This document shows, in pieces, positions 53,625-63,141 of a stretch of DNA of 64,000 bases. The notes beneath the pieces are model-generated. The model ran no database searches and was not told the origin of the DNA. It worked only from the letters and a program-made list of their open reading frames with translations. The position numbers and the translations under genes were made by a program. Every line of letters starts with the position of its first letter. The stretch's first letter is position 1. The stretch is from contig NZ_CP133160.1 in NCBI RefSeq assembly GCF_030913365.1, positions 310,001 to 374,000 of the forward strand, read 5' to 3'. The DNA is from Stenotrophomonas sp. 24(2023). Lineage in GTDB: Bacteria > Pseudomonadota > Gammaproteobacteria > Xanthomonadales > Xanthomonadaceae.

Positions 53625-53888
53625 TCAGCGGGTGAGCCATTCGTGCACGGTCAGGTCGGAGGCCTGCATCGTCACCAGCGGATCGGTGGCGACGATGGCC
53701 TGCGCCTGCGCCAGGCTGTCCACGTTGCACAGCACATACGCGCCGCCGCTGCCGTCGGCAAAGCCACCGGTCAGCTGCAGCCTGCCCTGCGCCTGCAGGG
53801 CATCGAGGAACTCACGATGCGGCTGCACGGCGGCAGTGTTGAAGTCCGCGCGGCGCATGGCCAGCACCAGATAGACCGTGCCCGCCAT
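53625..53888 (-). CDS. YciI-like small protein
   Basis: An 87-residue YciI/YCII-related protein: [43 protein letters not shown], then CNVDSLAQAQAIVATDPLVTMQASDLTVHEW with the conserved Asp-Pro. The ATG shares one base with the argH stop, so it is translationally linked to argH. Its role in arginine or proline metabolism is unknown. Confidence 0.82.
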   Translation of the reverse strand: MAGTVYLVLAMRRADFNTAAVQPHREFLDALQAQGRLQLTGGFADGSGGAYVLCNVDSLAQAQAIVATDPLVTMQASDLTVHEWLTR

Positions 53889-55183
53889 CAGGACAGCGCC
53901 TGCCAGCGCGCGCGCAGGACATCCAGGCGCAGGTCGGCAGCGGCACCGGGCGAGACGCGCGCGGCCAGGCTGCCTTCCGGCGTACGTCCCTGCCCGGCAC
54001 TGTCGGCCGAGGCCGCGGCGGCCTTGTAGGCCTCGCGGAACGGCACGCCGGCCACGGCGGCTTCCACCGCCACGTCGGTGGCATACATGCCCGAATCGAT
54101 CGCGGCCAGCAGCTTGTCCGGGCGCCACTCCAGGTTGGCCAGCAGCGCCGGCAGCAGCTCCAGCGCAGCCAGGCCACGGCCGAAGCCGTGGAAGATGGCG
54201 CCCTTGGAGGCCTGCAGGTCGCGGTGGTAGCCCGACGGCAGCGACAGCAGCTGCTCGATCTCGGTACGCGCGGCGGCCACGCTGGCGTGGGTCGCCCGCA
54301 TCAGCTCGATCACGTCCGGGTTGCGCTTGTTCGGCATGATCGAACTGCCGGTGGTGTACTGCGACGGCAACGCGACGAAGCCGAACTCGCCGCTGGTGAA
54401 CAACGACAGGTCCCACGCCAGGCGGCGCAGGTCCAGAGTCGCACCGCCCAGCGCTTCCAGCGCGGCCAGTTCGAACTTGCCGCGCGACAGCTGTGCGTAG
54501 ATCGGCGACACCTGCATGCGCGCAAAGCCCAGCGCGGCAGTGGTGTGTTCACGGTCCAGCGGCAGGTTCACGCCATAGCCGGCGGCGGTGCCGAGCGGGT
54601 TGGCATCCACCAGCGCGTGGGTATCGCGCGCACGGATCGCGTTGTCGATGAACGCCTCGGCCCAGCCGGCCCACCACATGCCCGCCGAAGACACCACGGC
54701 GCGCTGGATGTGGGTGTACCCCGGCACCGGCAGGTCCTTCTCGGCCTGCGCACGGTCCAGTGCCACCTTGGCGATCTCGGCACTGAGCTGGCCGACACGC
54801 TGCAGCTTTTCCTTCAGCCACAGGCGCGTGGCCACCAGGATCTGGTCATTGCGGCTGCGCCCGGTGTGGATGCGGCGGCCGGCGTCGCCCAGGCGTTCGG
54901 TCAGGCGCGCTTCGATGGCCGAATGGCCATCTTCGAACTGTGCATCGAGCACGAAGCGGCCGGCGCGGAAATCCTCGGCCAGCACGTCCAGCTCGCGCAG
55001 CAGGCCGGCCAGCTCATCGGCGCTGAGGATGCCGATGTGCTGCAGGCCCTGCGCGTGGGCGGCACTGGCGGCGATGTCGTGCAGGAAGAATTCGCGGTCC
55101 AGGACCACGTCATCGCCCGCGAGGAATGTCTGGATCTGGGCGTCGACAGCGACGCCGGGCTTCTGCCAAAGAAGGTCTGCCAT
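53888..55183 (-). CDS. argH: Argininosuccinate lyase
   Basis: A 431-residue member of the fumarase/aspartase superfamily that releases arginine and fumarate from argininosuccinate. Motifs: [21 protein letters not shown], the [19 protein letters not shown] segment with the catalytic His, and the signature [12 protein letters not shown]. Slightly shorter than the E. coli enzyme (457). GGAG precedes the ATG at 55183, which lies 32 bp after argC. Confidence 0.96.
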   Translation of the reverse strand: MADLLWQKPGVAVDAQIQTFLAGDDVVLDREFFLHDIAASAAHAQGLQHIGILSADELAGLLRELDVLAEDFRAGRFVLDAQFEDGHSAIEARLTERLGDAGRRIHTGRSRNDQILVATRLWLKEKLQRVGQLSAEIAKVALDRAQAEKDLPVPGYTHIQRAVVSSAGMWWAGWAEAFIDNAIRARDTHALVDANPLGTAAGYGVNLPLDREHTTAALGFARMQVSPIYAQLSRGKFELAALEALGGATLDLRRLAWDLSLFTSGEFGFVALPSQYTTGSSIMPNKRNPDVIELMRATHASVAAARTEIEQLLSLPSGYHRDLQASKGAIFHGFGRGLAALELLPALLANLEWRPDKLLAAIDSGMYATDVAVEAAVAGVPFREAYKAAAASADSAGQGRTPEGSLAARVSPGAAADLRLDVLRARWQALS

Positions 55184-55215
55184 GGGGGGCTCCGGAATGC
55201 GGTAACTAAGCGGTA

Positions 55216-56169
55216 TCAGTGCGGAATCGACGTCAGTTCGTCGATGCCCAGTGCGATGTTGAGGTTCTGCATGGCCTGGGTGGCCGCGCCCTTGAGCAGG
55301 TTGTCCAGGGTCGCCACCACCACCACCCGCTTGCCACCGGGGGCCAGGGTGAAGCCACCGACCTGCGCGCCATGACGCCCGGCGATGCGGCTCACCCACG
55401 GGGCCTCATCGACCACTTCCACGAGTGCTTCCCCGGCATAGGTCTGCTGGTAGCGCGCCACGATCTGCTCGCGGGTCTGCGCCTGGTTCAGCCACAGGTT
55501 GGCGGTCAGGGTGATGCCACGGAAATGCGGTGCCACGTGCGGCATGAACTCCACCGGCACGCCCAGGTGGGCGGAGACCTCGCGCTCATGCACGTGGTTG
55601 GTGAGCGCGTACGGCATCAGGTTGTCGGCCAGCAGCGCGACGTTGTTCTTGTCCGAGGGCGTGGTGCCCGCGCCGGAATAGCCGGACACACCGAAGCACT
55701 GCGGCGGACCGGCCAACAGGTCCAGCAGCGGCGCGATCGCCAGCTGCATGGCCGTGGCATAGCAGCCGGGGTTGCTGATGTGCTTCTGCCCGGCGTAGTG
55801 CTGCCGGTTCAGTTCGGGCAGGCCGTAGTACCACTGTTCGTCGAAACGGTAATCGGCCGACAGATCGACGATCACCGTGTCCGGCTTCGCTGCAGCGATG
55901 GCGGCCACGAACGGCGCGGCCAGGCCATTGGGCAGGGCCAGGATCACCGCGTCCACGCCCTTGGCGGCCACGGCCTCGGCATCGAGGTTTTCGTACTGCA
56001 GCTCGCCCTGCACGTCCGGATGGTGGTCGGCCAGGCGCTGCCCGGCGCGCTCGCGCGAGGAGACGAAGGCCAGCTGCAGGCGCGGGTGTGCGGCCACCAG
56101 CGTGATCAGCTCGGCGCCGGTGTGGCCACGGGCACCGACAATGCCCAGGGTGAAGGTCGAATCGTTCAT
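55216..56169 (-). CDS. argC: N-acetyl-gamma-glutamyl-phosphate reductase
   Basis: A 317-residue enzyme that reduces N-acetylglutamyl phosphate to the semialdehyde. The N-terminal nucleotide-binding start is [22 protein letters not shown]; the catalytic Cys136 lies in [23 protein letters not shown] and the [12 protein letters not shown] segment are typical. The ATG overlaps the upstream GNAT gene's stop by 4 bp. It is a normal-length short-form ArgC. Confidence 0.96.
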   Translation of the reverse strand: MNDSTFTLGIVGARGHTGAELITLVAAHPRLQLAFVSSRERAGQRLADHHPDVQGELQYENLDAEAVAAKGVDAVILALPNGLAAPFVAAIAAAKPDTVIVDLSADYRFDEQWYYGLPELNRQHYAGQKHISNPGCYATAMQLAIAPLLDLLAGPPQCFGVSGYSGAGTTPSDKNNVALLADNLMPYALTNHVHEREVSAHLGVPVEFMPHVAPHFRGITLTANLWLNQAQTREQIVARYQQTYAGEALVEVVDEAPWVSRIAGRHGAQVGGFTLAPGGKRVVVVATLDNLLKGAATQAMQNLNIALGIDELTSIPH

Positions 56170-56762
56170 GCGTGGCTGTCCAGGCGGTACCGCAGGTGGC
56201 GTTTCACCCCGGCCCATTCGCTATCGATGATGGAGAAGATGACGGTATCGCGCGGCGTGCCATCGGCGTGCCGCTTGTGGTTGCGCAGCACGCCGTCCTG
56301 CTTGGCGCCCAGGCGGGCGATGGCGGTGCGCGAGGTGTGGTTGAACCAGCTGGTTTCCAGCACCACGCTGATGCAGCCCAGGGTTTCAAAGGCATGCTGC
56401 AGCAACAGCAGCTTGGCTTCGCTGTTGACGCCGGTGCGCTGCACGCGCGGCGCATACCAGGTGTAGCCCAGGCTGAGCTTGGGCACATCGGCTTCCAGGC
56501 CGTAGAAGCGCGTGCTGCCGACGATGTCGCCGGCCGCATCGCGGATCACGAACGGCAGCACCTTGCCTTCGGCCTGTGCATCCAGCGCGGCCTGCACATA
56601 GGGCTGCACGTGATCTGCCGAAGGCACCTGGGTGTACCACAGCTGGTCCAGGCCACTGCCGTCCAGCGCCGCGGCCAGGCCCGGCACATGCGCCAGCTGC
56701 AGCGGCTCCAGCCGCACATGCCGGCCGACCAGGGTGGGAACGGTGGTCCAGGAATCGGTCAT
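56166..56762 (-). CDS. GNAT-family N-acetyltransferase (RimJ/RimL type)
   Basis: A 198-residue acetyltransferase with the RimL-like layout: [24 protein letters not shown] at the start, [49 protein letters not shown] (acetyl-CoA site region) and [22 protein letters not shown] near the end. Substrate unknown. It lies between the fused argA-argB gene (3 bp gap) and argC (4-bp overlap), so it is part of the arginine operon. Confidence 0.88.
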   Translation of the reverse strand: MTDSWTTVPTLVGRHVRLEPLQLAHVPGLAAALDGSGLDQLWYTQVPSADHVQPYVQAALDAQAEGKVLPFVIRDAAGDIVGSTRFYGLEADVPKLSLGYTWYAPRVQRTGVNSEAKLLLLQHAFETLGCISVVLETSWFNHTSRTAIARLGAKQDGVLRNHKRHADGTPRDTVIFSIIDSEWAGVKRHLRYRLDSHA

Positions 56763-56765
56763 CGC

Positions 56766-58094
56766 TCAGCCCTGCAGGCTCGGGGTGCGCGCAGCGCAGT
56801 GGTCGACATAGGCCTTGATGCGGTCGAAGTCGTCGGCGCCGTACCAGAACACCTTCCAGGTCTCCTGCTTGTAGCTGCCGTCGGATTCGGCGTAGTAGAA
56901 ATGATTGATCGGGTTGCCGTTGCGCGAGCGCCAGAACAGCTGCGGGGTTTCTTCCAGCATCACGTTCCACACCGCACGGCCCAGGCCCTCGCCCTGCGCA
57001 TCATCGAGCACGGCGAACTTGTCCAGGTACACGCCCTCGGCTTCGTCGGTGAGGATCACCGCAGTGCGGTAGTTCTCGCTGACATAGGCACGCAGCAGCC
57101 TGGTGCGCTCGAAGTAGTCCGGCACCAGCGTACGGCCGAAGCTGGATTCGATCAGCGCCTTGAGCCGCGGCAGGTCCAGTTCGCTCCAGGCGGTGGCGCG
57201 CAGCACCTTCTCGCCCTTGCGCACCAGCGTGCCCGAGCCCTTGTGGGTGAACAGTTCCTTGGCCAGGTCCGCCGGCCGGGTGATGGACACCGACGACTCC
57301 AGCGGCAGCCGGTCCAGCAGATCCTTGATCTGCTCGATCTTCACCTTCATGCCGCCATGGATCCACGGCTGCGCGATCAGGTGGTCGTATTCGGTGGACA
57401 GGTTGATCGAATCGATCACCTTGCCCTGCTCGTCCAGCAGCCCGCCGGTACCGGTGAGGAAGATGATCTTGTACGGCTGCAGTTCCTGCACCAGTTCGTT
57501 GGCGGCGAAATCGGCGTTGACGTTGAGGATCTGGCCGCCGGCTGTCTCGCCCAGGCTGGTGATGACCGGAATGGAACCGGCACGCAGGCTGGCTTCGATC
57601 GGGGCCAGGTTGACCTTCTTCACCTCGCCGACCAGGCCGTAGGTGTCCAGGTCCAGATACTCGGCCTCGAACACGCCGCCGGTGATGGAGGTGGCGCGCG
57701 CGCCGTTCTGCTGCAGGGCCTCGACCAGGCGCAGGTTGGACTGCTGGAACACGCGGCGCACGATGGCCAGTGCTTCCGGCGAGGTCACGCGCAGGCCGTT
57801 GACGGTCTGCTTCTCGATGCCGGCGGCCGACAGTTCGGCATCCAGCTGCGGGCCGGCGCCGTGCAGCACGATCGGGGTCAGGCCCACTTCCTGCAGGAAC
57901 GACAGCGAGGAGGTCAGCGCGTCCAGATCGTCGCGCAGCACCGCGCCGCCGACCTTGACCACGGCGAAGCGCTTGGCATCCAGCTGCGAGAAGCGCTTGA
58001 GGTACTGGCTGATTTCCTTCGCGCTGGCCATGCTCGAAAGCAGGCGCACGATGGTCTGGCGGGTCTGGCGGTGGGGCTGGAGGGCAGGAGACAT
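56766..58094 (-). CDS. argB: Bifunctional N-acetylglutamate synthase/kinase (NAGS-K)
   Basis: A 442-residue fusion. The amino-acid-kinase domain shows [49 protein letters not shown] and [12 protein letters not shown]; the C-terminal domain (about 290-442: [23 protein letters not shown] to [16 protein letters not shown]) is the vertebrate-type DUF619 acetyltransferase. This matches the Xanthomonas enzyme shown to perform both the synthase and kinase steps of arginine synthesis. The start agrees with the known Xanthomonas N-terminus; the ribosome site is weak. It replaces separate argA and argB. Confidence 0.95.
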   Translation of the reverse strand: MSPALQPHRQTRQTIVRLLSSMASAKEISQYLKRFSQLDAKRFAVVKVGGAVLRDDLDALTSSLSFLQEVGLTPIVLHGAGPQLDAELSAAGIEKQTVNGLRVTSPEALAIVRRVFQQSNLRLVEALQQNGARATSITGGVFEAEYLDLDTYGLVGEVKKVNLAPIEASLRAGSIPVITSLGETAGGQILNVNADFAANELVQELQPYKIIFLTGTGGLLDEQGKVIDSINLSTEYDHLIAQPWIHGGMKVKIEQIKDLLDRLPLESSVSITRPADLAKELFTHKGSGTLVRKGEKVLRATAWSELDLPRLKALIESSFGRTLVPDYFERTRLLRAYVSENYRTAVILTDEAEGVYLDKFAVLDDAQGEGLGRAVWNVMLEETPQLFWRSRNGNPINHFYYAESDGSYKQETWKVFWYGADDFDRIKAYVDHCAARTPSLQG

Positions 58095-58170
58095 TTCGGT
58101 TTCGTCACAGGCGGCGGTCGCCGCGTTGCAGTTCCGCCATGCCAGGGCACGGCGGCGTTGTGGGGGTCGA

Positions 58171-59268
58171 TCAGGCGCCGGCGGCGATGATGCGGTGCAC
58201 GGCGTCGGTATAGCGCTGCAGCTGTTCCAGCGTCACGAACTCATCGGCGGTGTGGGCCTGGGCGATGTCGCCCGGGCCGAACACCAGCGTGGTGTAGCCC
58301 CCGGCGGAGAACAGCGAGGCCTCGGTCCAGAAATCCACCGCGTTGCCGATCGGCAGGTCCAGCGCATCGGCCACGTCACGCGCGGCAAGGCGCCGCGCCT
58401 CGGCATCGGCAATGTCACCGGCCGGCAGGCTGGGCCCGCGGAAGGTTTCGGTGAACAGCGCCGCTTCCGGCTCGGCAAAACCGGCAAAGGTCGCCAGCAG
58501 CGCATCGATGTCCATCGACGGCAGCGGGCGGAAGCCGAAGCGCACCTCGGCGGCCGGCGCGATCATGTTGGCCTTGATGCCGCCTTCAACGCGGCCGATG
58601 TTGAAGCGCAGGCCGGTCAGCCCACCAAAGCGCGCCGAGGCCAGCGATTCCACGTGGTCCAGCGCGCGGTTGCCCCAGCGCATCGCCTGGTGCAGCGCGC
58701 TGGCGGCGGCATCCTGCTTGCCCGAGGCATGGCCGGCACGGCCGGCGAACTGCATCAGCACCGAGCTGATGCCACGGTGCGCCAGCACCGCTTCGCTCAT
58801 GGTCGGCTCGGCCACCAGCACCGCTTCATACGGCAGGCCACGGGCCAGGAACGCGGCGATGCAGCGCGGGTCGTTGGCTTCTTCGTCGCTGGAAAACAGG
58901 AACGCGGCATCACCCTCGCTGGCATTGGCCGCCGCCACCAGCGCAGCGGCCGCGCCCTTGATGTCACACACGCCCAGCCCGACCACGCGGTCGTCCAGGC
59001 GCCGCATGACATGCGGGTCGGCACTCCAGTGCGGCGAATCGGGCACGGTATCCAGATGCACGTTGAACAGGTACTTCGGCGTGCCACGCACGGCATACAG
59101 GCTGACCGCACCGGCACCGTGGTCGATCACCTCGACATTGAACCCGGGCAGGTTGTCGCGCAGGTAATCGAAGATGCCACCGGTGGTGATCGCACGCGGC
59201 GGGTTGCGGGTGTCGAAGGACACCAGGGCCTGGAGGTGCTGCAGGGTGGAAGCAAGCAGGTCGGTCAT
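58171..59268 (-). CDS. argE: M20-family deacetylase ArgE (N-acetylcitrulline deacetylase type)
   Basis: A 365-residue metallo-hydrolase. Metal-site motifs: [12 protein letters not shown] (His-x-Asp), [14 protein letters not shown] (bridging Asp), [13 protein letters not shown] (catalytic Glu-Glu), [16 protein letters not shown] and [15 protein letters not shown] (last His ligand). In Xanthomonas the homologous enzyme removes the acetyl group from N-acetylcitrulline, which fits the transcarbamylase encoded in this operon. The start MTDLLAST lies 16 bp after the small GNAT gene. Confidence 0.92.
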   Translation of the reverse strand: MTDLLASTLQHLQALVSFDTRNPPRAITTGGIFDYLRDNLPGFNVEVIDHGAGAVSLYAVRGTPKYLFNVHLDTVPDSPHWSADPHVMRRLDDRVVGLGVCDIKGAAAALVAAANASEGDAAFLFSSDEEANDPRCIAAFLARGLPYEAVLVAEPTMSEAVLAHRGISSVLMQFAGRAGHASGKQDAAASALHQAMRWGNRALDHVESLASARFGGLTGLRFNIGRVEGGIKANMIAPAAEVRFGFRPLPSMDIDALLATFAGFAEPEAALFTETFRGPSLPAGDIADAEARRLAARDVADALDLPIGNAVDFWTEASLFSAGGYTTLVFGPGDIAQAHTADEFVTLEQLQRYTDAVHRIIAAGA

Positions 59269-59284
59269 GGGATCAACAGGGAGT

Positions 59285-59725
59285 TCAATCGGCCGAGGCC
59301 GGGGCATAGGGGTTCGGATGCACGATTTCCATCAGCAGTTCCGGTCGTGCCGGCGCGCTGAAGCCGAAGCCCGCGTACAGCCGGTGTGCATCGCTGGTAG
59401 CCAGCATGAAGCGGCGCAGGCCCTGCAACTGCGGATGGGCCATGATCGCCTGTACCAGTTGCTTGCTGTAGCCCTGACCGCGGTGCTCCGGCAGCACGAA
59501 CACATCGGCCAGATAGGCAAACGTGGCTCCGTCGGTGATGACGCGCGCGAACGCAACCTGGCCCAACGTCTCCAGGTAAGCGCCGAAACACAGCGAACCG
59601 CTGATCGCCCGTTCCACCACGTCGCGCCCGATGCCCGGGCTCCAGTACGCCTGGGTGGACAGAAAATGATGGATCAGGGCAACGTCCAGGTCCTGCGGAT
59701 CAGTGCTGATGCGTAGCGCGCTCAT
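59285..59725 (-). CDS. Small GNAT-family N-acetyltransferase
   Basis: A 146-residue GNAT protein with a clear acetyl-CoA motif: FAYLADVFVLPEHRGQGYSKQLVQAIMAHP (Q/RxxGxG/A type, GQGYSK), followed by RRFMLATSDAHRLYAGFGF, the typical motif B. Substrate unknown. It lies inside the arginine operon, 55 bp after argG and 16 bp before argE, so it may modify an intermediate or simply be carried along. Confidence 0.9.
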   Translation of the reverse strand: MSALRISTDPQDLDVALIHHFLSTQAYWSPGIGRDVVERAISGSLCFGAYLETLGQVAFARVITDGATFAYLADVFVLPEHRGQGYSKQLVQAIMAHPQLQGLRRFMLATSDAHRLYAGFGFSAPARPELLMEIVHPNPYAPASAD

Positions 59726-59780
59726 CGTTTCATCCAGTTGCCGTGTGCCCTGGCCCGCACGGGGCCAGGGCGATACGGTC

Positions 59781-60974
59781 TCAGCGGTTCACCTGCGCAT
59801 AGAGGGTGGAGCTCATGCCGAACAGCTTGATGAAGCCTTCGGCCTCCTCCACGCCCCAGTCGGCCGACTGTGCATAGGTGGCACCCTTGGTGTTGAGCAG
59901 GTGCGGCGAACGCACGGCCACCGCATCGACGCGGCCACCACGGGTTTCCAGCACCACTTCACCGTTGACCTTGGCCTGGGAGGACTTCAGGAAGGCCTCG
60001 ATGTCGGTCTTCAGCGGGTCGTGGTAGAAGCCTTCGTAGACCAGTTCCACCCACTTGCGCGCCACGTCCGGCTTGAAGCGGTTCTGCTGCTTGGTCAGCA
60101 CCGCATCTTCCAGCGCGCGGTGCGCGGCCAGCAGCGAGACCAGGCCCGGGGCTTCGAACACGATGCGGCCCTTCAGGCCGATCACGGTGTCACCGGTGTA
60201 CACGCCACGGCCGACGCCATACGGGGCGAACAGCTTGTTCAGCTGCGCCAGGATCTGCTCGCCCGGCAGCGCCTTGCCGTTCAGCTCGACGGCTTCACCT
60301 TCGACGAACGTCAGGGTGACGGTCAGCGCCTGTTCCGGCCACTCGCTGCGCGGTGCGCACCAGCCGCGGGCGCCCTCGCCCGGGGCTTCCCAGCGGTCGA
60401 TCTCGCCGCCGGACATGGTCAGGCCCAGCAGGTTCTCGTTGATGGTGTAGGCCTGCTGCTTGGCGCGCACGCCGAAGCCACGTTCTTCCAGGTACTTCTG
60501 CTCGTAGGCGCGGGTCTGGGTGTGTTCCTTCTGGATCTCGCGGATCGGGGCGATGATCTGGTAATCGCCCAGCGCCTTCACGGCCAGGTCGAAACGCACC
60601 TGGTCGTTGCCCATGCCGGTGCAGCCGTGGGCGATGATGTTGGTGCCCAGTTCGGCGGCACGCTTGAGTGCGGCATCGACGATCAGGTAACGGTCGGACA
60701 CCAGCAGCGGGTACTGGCCCTGGTAGCCTTCGCCGGCCCACACGAACGGCTTGACGAAGCCTTCCCAGATCGCCGGGCCACCGTTGACGGTGACGTGGCT
60801 GGTCACGCCCAGTTCGGCGGCGCGCTTTTCAATGAAATCGCGCTCTTCATCATCCACGCCGCCGGTGTCGGCGAACACGGTGTGCACGTTGTAGCCGCGC
60901 TCCTGCAGGTACGGCACGCAGAAGCTGGTATCCAGGCCGCCGGAGAAGGCGAGAACGACGTCTTTGTTGCTCAT
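59781..60974 (-). CDS. argG: Argininosuccinate synthase
   Basis: A 397-residue ATP-dependent ligase joining citrulline and aspartate. The P-loop SGGLDTS is in [18 protein letters not shown]; the active-site segments [16 protein letters not shown] and [17 protein letters not shown] are of the long-branch argininosuccinate-synthase type. The ATG at 60974 (MSNKDVV) is used; a TTG five codons upstream is possible. It follows the transcarbamylase gene by 79 bp. Confidence 0.95.
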   Translation of the reverse strand: MSNKDVVLAFSGGLDTSFCVPYLQERGYNVHTVFADTGGVDDEERDFIEKRAAELGVTSHVTVNGGPAIWEGFVKPFVWAGEGYQGQYPLLVSDRYLIVDAALKRAAELGTNIIAHGCTGMGNDQVRFDLAVKALGDYQIIAPIREIQKEHTQTRAYEQKYLEERGFGVRAKQQAYTINENLLGLTMSGGEIDRWEAPGEGARGWCAPRSEWPEQALTVTLTFVEGEAVELNGKALPGEQILAQLNKLFAPYGVGRGVYTGDTVIGLKGRIVFEAPGLVSLLAAHRALEDAVLTKQQNRFKPDVARKWVELVYEGFYHDPLKTDIEAFLKSSQAKVNGEVVLETRGGRVDAVAVRSPHLLNTKGATYAQSADWGVEEAEGFIKLFGMSSTLYAQVNR

Positions 60975-61053
60975 GGGGGGTATGTCCAATCAGGTGGGGT
61001 AGCGCCGGGCGATGCCCGGCGGATTGTCTGGAGTGCGTGAATGACGTGGAAAA

Positions 61054-62064
61054 TCAGCGCCCGGCAACGGCAGCCATGATCGCCTTCTGCACGTGCAGGC
61101 GGTTCTCGGCTTCGTTGATGGCGATGCACTGCGGCGAATCCATCACGCCGTCGGTGGCCTTGACGTTGCGGCGCAGCGGCAGGCAGTGGCTGAACACACC
61201 GTTGTTGGTCAGCGCCATCTTCCGCTCGTCGACGATGAAGTGCTTGAACTGGTCGCGGATCGGCTTTTCCGGCTCCCAGTTGCCGAAGAACGGCAGCGCG
61301 CCCCAGCTCTTGGCGTAGACGACATCGGCGCCGGCGTAGGCGCTGTCGATGTCATGGCTGATCTTCAGCGAACCGCCGCTCTCGGCCACGTTCTGCTCGG
61401 CCCAGCCCATGTAGCGGTCGTCGAGGATGTAGTCGGCGGTCGGGCACAGCAGGGTCACGTCCATGCCCATGCGCGTGGCGATGGTCAGCGCCGAGTTGGC
61501 CACGGCGGTGTTCAGCGGCTTGGGGTGGTAGGTCCAGGTCAGCACGTACTTCTTGCCGCGCAGGTCCTGGGTGCCGAAGTGTTCCTGCAGGGCCATGATG
61601 TGCGCCAGTTCCTGGCAGGGGTGGGTGATGGTCTCCATGTTGATGACCGGCACCGGCGAATACTTGGCGAAGCTGTTGAGGACGATGTCCTGGCGGTCGT
61701 AGGCCCAGTCGATGAACTTGGGGAACGCACGCACGGCGATGATGTCGCAGTAACGGCCCAGCACCTTGGCCACTTCGGCGATGTGTTCTTCCGTGTCACC
61801 GTCCATCACCGTGCCGAGGTTGAACTCGATCGGCCACGCATCCTTGCCCGGCTGCAGCACCACCGCGTGGGCACCGAGCTGGAACGCGCCCAGCTCGAAG
61901 CTGGTGCGGGTGCGCATGGACGGGTTGAAGAACACCAGCGCGATCGACTTGCCCTTGAGCTGGTCGCCGAGCTTGTTGCGCTTGAACAGCGCGGCCTGGG
62001 TCAGCAGCGCGTCAAGCTCGCTGCGGCTCCAGTCCTGGGTGTTCAGGAAGTGCTTGAGGGACAT
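61054..62064 (-). CDS. argF': N-acetylornithine carbamoyltransferase (AOTCase)
   Basis: A 336-residue transcarbamylase closely resembling the Xanthomonas campestris enzyme. The carbamoyl-phosphate site is [10 protein letters not shown] (48-57); the substrate-selecting region [14 protein letters not shown] holds Glu92; HCLP (293-296) is present; and Lys302, the residue reported carboxylated in the Xanthomonas enzyme, is at the expected position. It carbamoylates N-acetylornithine rather than ornithine. Three consecutive ATGs start the frame; I chose the third (MSLKHFL) because AAGGA lies 6 bp upstream of it. It is the first gene of the operon, downstream of a leader/attenuator. Confidence 0.96.
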   Translation of the reverse strand: MSLKHFLNTQDWSRSELDALLTQAALFKRNKLGDQLKGKSIALVFFNPSMRTRTSFELGAFQLGAHAVVLQPGKDAWPIEFNLGTVMDGDTEEHIAEVAKVLGRYCDIIAVRAFPKFIDWAYDRQDIVLNSFAKYSPVPVINMETITHPCQELAHIMALQEHFGTQDLRGKKYVLTWTYHPKPLNTAVANSALTIATRMGMDVTLLCPTADYILDDRYMGWAEQNVAESGGSLKISHDIDSAYAGADVVYAKSWGALPFFGNWEPEKPIRDQFKHFIVDERKMALTNNGVFSHCLPLRRNVKATDGVMDSPQCIAINEAENRLHVQKAIMAAVAGR

Positions 62065-62177
62065 CATCATTCCTTGCATGGGCGGCGCCGGTGCCGGCTG
62101 GGCGGGTCGGTGCACGGTGGGAGGAAACAGGGTGGAAAGAAAACGGCTGCAGGTGAAACCTTCATGACGCGGAAACG

Positions 62178-62208
62178 AAAAAACCCAGCCGGGGGGCTGG
62201 GTTTTTTT
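62178..62208 (-). terminator. Attenuator terminator upstream of argF'
   Basis: On the minus strand AAAAAAACCCAGCC-CCCC-GGCTGGGTTTTTT: a 13-bp stem (seven strong pairs plus an A/T run) with a 4-nt loop and a terminal T run. It lies 113 bp before the argF' start and 24 bp after the leader-peptide stop, so it can only be transcribed as part of the operon's leader. Confidence 0.9.
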
Positions 62209-62232
62209 CGGACGAACAGCAGAAAGCTCCGG

Positions 62233-62334
62233 TTACCCAGCGGAAATGTGGGGTTCCGGTCGACGCGCGCGCGACGTCATGCCCGAGGCCTGGCGGGCGG
62301 CGCTGCTGTCATGCTGGAAGTCGGTGGCGTTCAT
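62233..62334 (-). CDS. Putative arginine leader peptide
   Basis: A 33-codon reading frame, [19 protein letters not shown] then [14 protein letters not shown], ending TAA. Arg codons cluster at positions 22, 24 and 25 (CGC, CGT, CGA; CGA is normally rare in such GC-rich genomes). The last codons GCT GGG T (62241-62235) are the exact complement of the terminator's 5' arm ACCCAGC (62202-62196), so this stretch can form an antiterminator when the ribosome stalls at the Arg cluster, and is masked when the ribosome reaches the stop. A GGGCGGAC tract precedes the ATG. Inferred, not matched to a known peptide. Confidence 0.6.
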   Translation of the reverse strand: MNATDFQHDSSAARQASGMTSRARRPEPHISAG

Positions 62335-62391
62335 GTCCGCCCATCTTTGCATGCGCGCGGGGCCGGCGCAAGCGCTGCGGCCCCGGGGCGG

Positions 62392-62952
62392 TCAGGGGGT
62401 ACCGGAGGCGCCCTGCTCGGCGCCCAGCCAGGGGGTGATGGAAACGCGGATCTTCAGCCGGTTGCCGGGGTCTTCCGGCAGCCGCGAGCGGTACTTGGTG
62501 CCCTTGTAGACATAGTCCACGTCATAGGCGATGGGGCGGCGGAACTCACGCCCCACCGGCACGATCTTGCAGTCGCGGGTCAGCATCGGCGCGTTCGGCG
62601 CCGGGGCCGGGGTGGGCGCAGGGGCGGCATCCTCGCTGGGCTCCTCGTCGCCACGGCGGAACATCGAGCGCACCGAATCCCAGAACCGGCTCAGCCGGCC
62701 CTTGTCCTCGGCCGGCTCTTCACCGGTCACGTTCACCGGGGCCAGGGTACGGGTGGACACCGGCTCGCAGTGCTCCTCGGTGCGGGTCGCGCGCAGGGTC
62801 TGGAACACCGGCTCGACGTTGAGCACCTGGGCGTAGTCGAACTTCACGTTCTCCACGATCACCACCCGGTTGCGCGGGTCACCGTCCTGGGCAGAAGCCG
62901 CGTACGGGGCCGCCGCCAGGCAGGCCAGCGCCAGCAGCGCGGTGGATTTCAT
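62392..62952 (-). CDS. Small exported protein, UmoA/glycine-zipper-family-like C-terminus
   Basis: A 186-residue exported protein. A signal peptide ([17 protein letters not shown]) is followed by a strand-rich part ([35 protein letters not shown]), a Pro/Ala/Glu-rich linker (about 85-120), a Cys-containing segment and a C-terminal [32 protein letters not shown]. The last part resembles the end of glycine-zipper 2TM envelope proteins, but no glycine zipper is present. Two Cys residues could pair. Function unknown. It is divergent from cysS. Confidence 0.75.
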   Translation of the reverse strand: MKSTALLALACLAAAPYAASAQDGDPRNRVVIVENVKFDYAQVLNVEPVFQTLRATRTEEHCEPVSTRTLAPVNVTGEEPAEDKGRLSRFWDSVRSMFRRGDEEPSEDAAPAPTPAPAPNAPMLTRDCKIVPVGREFRRPIAYDVDYVYKGTKYRSRLPEDPGNRLKIRVSITPWLGAEQGASGTP

Positions 62953-63141
62953 TGGCAACGGGAGCTGGGGCACGACGATAGTGTAGGCAGTGGCGACCGT
63001 GAGGGGCTGAACATTACCCGTCCGCCGGGCTCCTGCCCACCCCACCTTGGACGAAGGCGACCCGGCCGCGGACGCCCCCCGGCCCCCCAAAACCGGCTGG
63101 CACGTTCTAAAATCACAGGCTTGTCCCCCAGCCCCGCCCCC

